Source: UBA1306 sp964396415 (GTDB lineage: Bacteria; Spirochaetota; Spirochaetia; Treponematales; Rectinemataceae). Taken from it: a stretch of 36,695 bases of DNA. The DNA lies in assembly GCA_964396415.1 (NCBI GenBank), contig CAYNFM010000027.1:1-36695 (forward strand), in the 5' to 3' direction. Under the pieces are notes generated by a model. It searched no databases and was not told the DNA's origin. It worked only from the letters and a program-made list of their open reading frames with translations. Made by a program: the position numbers and the translations under genes. How positions within the stretch are numbered: the first letter of the stretch is position 1; every line of letters starts with the position of its first letter. This document shows positions 33,407 through 36,695 of this stretch, piece by piece.

Positions 33407-34306
33407 ATGATCGTCTCGGCGTCGCGGCGCTCCGATATACCCGCCTATTATGCCGAATGGCTGATGGGGAGGATCGACGCGGGCTATTGCGCGGTTCGCA
33501 ACCCCTTCGACGCGAGACGCTCGACGCGCGTAAGCCTCGCGCCCGAGGATGTCGACTTCCTCGTCCTATGGACTCGCGATCCCCGACCGATAGCCGGGCG
33601 AATGGCGGAGCTCGACGGGCGGGGCATACGGTCGTATGTCCAAATGACTATCACGGACTATCCTGCCGCCATCGAGCCGGGCGCCCCGAGACTGGGCGAC
33701 GCGATTCGCGCCTTCCGCGAGCTTTCCGACAAAATGGGAAGCCGCCGCGTCCTATGGCGATACGATCCCATATTCGTCGCAGGCGGCATCGAGCCCGACT
33801 TCCACCGCCGCGGCTTCGAGAATATCGCCGCGGCCCTCGAAGGGGCCACCGAGCGCGTGACCCTGAGCCTCCTCGACGAGTACGCCGGCACGGCCTCGCG
33901 ACTTTCACGCGCCGGCTTTCCCGGAGCGGTCTTCGGCAGCGAAAAAGGCTCGCGCGCCGCCGCCTCGCCGCCCCCGCCTTATCCCGAGCTCCTCGCCGAT
34001 CTCGCGGCCATCGCGAGATCGCGGGGCATGCTTCCCCTCGCCTGCGCCGAGCCCTACGACCTCTCGGCCCTGGGAATGGAAGCGGGCGCCTGCATAGATC
34101 GGGGATTGGCCTCGTCGCTCTGGGGCCCCGAAGCGGGCGCCGAAGGCGGCGCTCGGAAGGACTCGGGACAGCGGCGCTTCTGCCGCTGCTCGCCCAGCGT
34201 CGATATCGGCGCATACGGGACCTGCCCGAGAGGCTGCTCCTACTGCTACGCGAACCGCGGCCCCGGGCGCCTCGCCTCGCGCGGCAGGGAGGACGAGTCG
34301 CTGTAG
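33407..34306 (+). CDS. DUF1848 family protein with C-terminal cysteine cluster
   Basis: 299 residues. The N-terminal MIVSASRRSDIPAYYAEWLM, VRNPFDAR and FLVLWTRDPRPI are the DUF1848 signature. The middle has WRYDPIF, and the C-terminus ends in a conserved cysteine set (CRCSPSVDIGAYGTCPRGCSYCYAN) that probably binds an Fe-S cluster. The family has no settled function that I know of. It starts 7 bp after the HTH gene, so it may be in the same transcript. No clear ribosome site is visible. Confidence 0.85.
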   Translation: MIVSASRRSDIPAYYAEWLMGRIDAGYCAVRNPFDARRSTRVSLAPEDVDFLVLWTRDPRPIAGRMAELDGRGIRSYVQMTITDYPAAIEPGAPRLGDAIRAFRELSDKMGSRRVLWRYDPIFVAGGIEPDFHRRGFENIAAALEGATERVTLSLLDEYAGTASRLSRAGFPGAVFGSEKGSRAAASPPPPYPELLADLAAIARSRGMLPLACAEPYDLSALGMEAGACIDRGLASSLWGPEAGAEGGARKDSGQRRFCRCSPSVDIGAYGTCPRGCSYCYANRGPGRLASRGREDESL

Positions 34307-34339
34307 CGGAATCGAAGCTTCCGGCAGTATCTTTTCGAC

Positions 34340-35560
34340 GTGGCTGACCTCGAGATAAGCTTCGCTTCCCGAATGGCCGACATTCCCCGCCACGAGTGGG
34401 ATGCCCTCGCCGCGCCCTATGGGAATCCCCTCCTCTCCTGGGGCTTCCTGGCCCTGCTGGAAGAGTCGGGCTCGATGCGCCCTGAAACAGGCTGGACGGG
34501 AGCCCATGCCCTCGCTCGGAGGGGAGGCAGGCTGGTCGCGGCGGCGCCCTTCTATATAAAGCCCCATTCCTGGGGCGAGTTCGTCTTCGATTTCGAGTTC
34601 GCCGAGATCGCCAAGCGCGCCAAGGCCAAATGGTACCCCAAGCTCGTCGGCATGGTTCCGGCCACGCCGGCCCCGGCCTGGAGGGTCCTCGTAAGCCGAG
34701 AGCCCGAAGCCGGCCCCGAGGAGGAGAGAGGGCTCGCGATGGCGTTGCTCGAAGCGGCCGAGCGGGCCGCGCGCGAAGCCGGCCTCGCCGGCCTGCATAT
34801 ACTGTGGCCGGAGCCGGCGACAGCCGCGTATTTGCGCGGGTCAGCCGGGATGCGCGGCTCGGCATGGTCCGAATGGGCGCACCAGGCCTTCCTCTGGACG
34901 GACGAGAGCTACGGCGATTTCCGCGGCTACCTCGACTCCTTTTCGAAGAACATGAGGCGCAACGTCAGGCGCGAGCGCGAGGCGGTCGCCGCGGCCGGCA
35001 TCGAAACGAGGATGATCGGTCCCCGGGAAGCGGCGGCCATGCCCGAGCTGCTCGCGACGATGGCCGAGCTCTACGAGTCGCATAACGATAAGTTTGGGCC
35101 CTGGGCGGCTAAGTTCCTCGAGCGCGACTTTTTCCTCAGGTTGCCGGAATTCATGCCCGACGGTTGGGTCCTTTCCGCGGCCTTCGAGAAAGAAGGCGGC
35201 GACGGCAGGGCGGGAAGCGAGCCGATCGCCCTCGCCTTCCTCCTCGAAGGCAGGGACAGGCTCTATGGCCGTTTCTGGGGCGCGCGCCGGGAGCGACCCG
35301 GCCTCCACTTCGAGCTCTGCTACTACCTTCCCATAGAGTACGCCCTCTCGAAGGGGATCGGTTCCTTCGACCCGGGCATGGGCAGCCCGCACAAGGCGCG
35401 GCGGGGCTTCCGCTCGGTGATGGCCCCGAGCTTCCACAAGCCTTTCGATCCCAGGCTAGCCGCCTTCATGGGCCGCGTCCTGCCCGCCGTCAACGACGAG
35501 GAGCGCGAGCGGGCCCTGGCCCTCGACGGGGACCTGCCCTTCAAGCGCCCGTCGGGATGA
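34340..35560 (+). CDS. FemAB-related GNAT-fold protein (COG3146, DUF482)
   Basis: 406 residues from GTG 34340, preferred over ATG 34373 because the first residues (ISFASRMADIPRHEWDAL) match the family's usual start. Family blocks include NPLLSWGFLALLEESGS, APFYIKPHSWGEFVFD, the Arg-rich SKNMRRNVRRER, YESHNDKFG, the ELCYYLPIEYAL segment and GSFDPGMGSPHKARRGF. The family is described as peptidoglycan-biosynthesis- or FemAB-like acyltransferases, but the true substrate is uncertain. It follows the DUF1848 gene by 33 bp. Confidence 0.85.
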   Translation: MADLEISFASRMADIPRHEWDALAAPYGNPLLSWGFLALLEESGSMRPETGWTGAHALARRGGRLVAAAPFYIKPHSWGEFVFDFEFAEIAKRAKAKWYPKLVGMVPATPAPAWRVLVSREPEAGPEEERGLAMALLEAAERAAREAGLAGLHILWPEPATAAYLRGSAGMRGSAWSEWAHQAFLWTDESYGDFRGYLDSFSKNMRRNVRREREAVAAAGIETRMIGPREAAAMPELLATMAELYESHNDKFGPWAAKFLERDFFLRLPEFMPDGWVLSAAFEKEGGDGRAGSEPIALAFLLEGRDRLYGRFWGARRERPGLHFELCYYLPIEYALSKGIGSFDPGMGSPHKARRGFRSVMAPSFHKPFDPRLAAFMGRVLPAVNDEERERALALDGDLPFKRPSG

Positions 35561-35604
35561 CGGATCGGGAGGATCGGGTCGCGCCGAAACCGACGTGGGC
35601 GACT

Positions 35605-35632
35605 TTGTTTTGCATGGGCTTTATTCTATATT
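35605..35632 (+). promoter_or_regulatory. Possible promoter of the HD-domain gene
   Basis: TTGTTT (35605-35610), 16-bp spacer, TATATT (35627-35632), in an AT-rich dip. This would give a leader of about 160 nt. Confidence 0.4.
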
Positions 35633-35643
35633 TTGATTCGCAC

Positions 35644-35765
35644 GCGGGTACATACCTCGAAGCTCTGCTTCGCGCTTTCCTAGTCTTTCAACTTCAGGGT
35701 ATGGACCCGCATACAATCAAATTCCTTGCAGATCGAACGCTACCTCGCGGCTGCGGGGTTCGTTC
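35644..35765 (+). promoter_or_regulatory. Structured leader upstream of the HD-domain gene
   Basis: Two nested elements are visible. The outer arms GCGGGTACATACC (35644-35656) and GGTATGGACCCGC (35698-35710) pair with one mismatch and enclose the hairpin CGAAGC-TCT-GCTTCG (35658-35672). A second hairpin pairs GAACG (35735-35739) with CGTTC (35761-35765) and, inside it, CCTCGC (35743-35748) with GCGGGG (35753-35758). I cannot match it to a known riboswitch. It may be a structured 5' UTR, or the end of a mobile or repeat element. Confidence 0.5.
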
Positions 35766-35799
35766 ATTCGCGCGCGGGAAATGCTTAAAGCTGGAGAGA

Positions 35800-36695
35800 A
35801 TGGCTAACACTGTCAACCTTGCCAATGTGCTGCTTTCGCTGTCGGACGCCATCGATCTCGCGAGCTCGAGCATTTCGCAGCACCAGCTCAGGACGACCTA
35901 CATCGCGTGCGAGCTCGGCAAGCAGGCCGAGCTATCGCCGGTCCTCTTCGAGCGGCTTTTCATCGCGGCCTTGTTCCACGATATCGGAGCGATAACGGTC
36001 GAGGAGAAAGTGTCGCTCGTCGAGTTCGAAAACGTCAACGTCGTTCCCCACAGCCTGCGCGGCGAGCTATTGATGCGCCGCATCCCCTTGTTCAGCTCCG
36101 TCGCCGGGATCGTAGCCAGCCATCACAGAGAGTGGCGCGAATGGGATAGGCCGATCACGGATCCCGACGTTCTCCTCTCCCAGATCATCTGTCTCTCGGA
36201 CCACGTGGTCCGTCTCACCAAGAAGACCCCTCACGTCCTCCACCAACGCAATGCCATCTCCGAGATGATCTCTTCCTGGTCCGGGACAATCTTCAATCCC
36301 GGAATAGCCGACAAATTCCTCGCCCTTTCCAAACGGGAGGAATTCTGGCTCAACGTCCTGAATCCGCGCCTTTATTCCCTTCTATTCCACGAAGGGCCGC
36401 TACGGAACGTGGAAATAGGCTTCGAGGACATGGAAACGGTGTCTCTGTTCTTCAAGGATATAATCGATCTCAAATCGCCGTTCACGGCGACGCATTCCAC
36501 GGGAGTGTCCGTATGCGCCGACGCATTGTCGGATTTCATGGGAGCGAGCTCCGCGGACAGGCTGAAGATCCGGATAGCCGGAAATCTTCACGACCTCGGC
36601 AAGCTCATCATCCCGAACGCCATCCTCGACAAAGGGATCGGCCTTACGAGAGAAGAATATCAGATCATCAAATCCCATTCGTATTATTCGTACAT
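35800..36695 (+). CDS. Tandem HD-domain protein, probable HD-GYP phosphodiesterase, partial
   Basis: 298 residues visible from ATG 35800 (GGAGAG directly upstream); the gene runs off the right edge. The first HD domain has LFHDIGAI with His60-Asp61 and a later SHHREW. The second has ATHSTGVS and NLHDLGKLIIP with His264-Asp265. The HDLGK-IP wording is that of HD-GYP domains, which cleave cyclic di-GMP, but the GYP motif itself lies beyond the window. There are no membrane segments, so it is cytoplasmic. The first HD domain may be regulatory. Confidence 0.85.
   Translation, partial: MANTVNLANVLLSLSDAIDLASSSISQHQLRTTYIACELGKQAELSPVLFERLFIAALFHDIGAITVEEKVSLVEFENVNVVPHSLRGELLMRRIPLFSSVAGIVASHHREWREWDRPITDPDVLLSQIICLSDHVVRLTKKTPHVLHQRNAISEMISSWSGTIFNPGIADKFLALSKREEFWLNVLNPRLYSLLFHEGPLRNVEIGFEDMETVSLFFKDIIDLKSPFTATHSTGVSVCADALSDFMGASSADRLKIRIAGNLHDLGKLIIPNAILDKGIGLTREEYQIIKSHSYYSY

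Overview
The window is a GC-rich bacterial draft scaffold. It has a 100-N gap at 9619-9718. Gene content (LacI-controlled inositol use with a dedicated chemoreceptor, tandem PP2C phosphatases, an HD-GYP-like protein, a Thermotoga-type HydG) would suit a free-living or gut-associated anaerobe, possibly a spirochaete. No marker gene fixes the lineage, so this is an inference.

Left part (1-14365). A minus-strand myo-inositol operon reads iolG-iolB-iolD-iolE and then, unusually, a type II (archaeal-type) GAPDH and an archaeal-type phosphoglycerate kinase that runs off the left edge. Upstream lies a second minus-strand operon: sugar ABC transporter ATPase, permease and binding protein, then an IolG-like dehydrogenase, an IolE-like TIM-barrel protein and another Gfo/Idh/MocA oxidoreductase. 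A LacI regulator is divergent from the transporter. The same 14-bp LacI-type operator occurs at the iol and transporter promoters, and a close variant precedes a chemoreceptor gene (14519-16420). Uptake, catabolism and chemotaxis therefore look like one local regulon.

Middle (16420-18978). This is a decayed paralogous operon: a truncated chemoreceptor, a multiply frameshifted transketolase C-subunit and an N-terminal dehydrogenase stub. It is divergent from an intact second LacI that closely resembles the first, with the same operator and promoter layout.

Right part (19124-36695). It contains a HydG-like radical SAM protein lacking one auxiliary-cluster cysteine, a homocysteine methyltransferase-like protein, and an overlapping partner-switching operon (two PP2C phosphatases, STAS, HATPase, MsrA). 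An MgtA-type Mg2+ P-ATPase follows, overlapped by a PTS EIIA-domain gene. Next come a broken HU-like gene, an exactly 22-bp-phased array of CCAASTTGG palindromes, a 34-bp perfect inverted repeat and an EamA transporter. Then come a protease-dead HtrA/PDZ protein overlapping a LuxR-type HTH gene, a DUF1848 protein and a FemAB-related (COG3146) protein. The last feature is a structured leader in front of a tandem HD protein cut off at the right edge.
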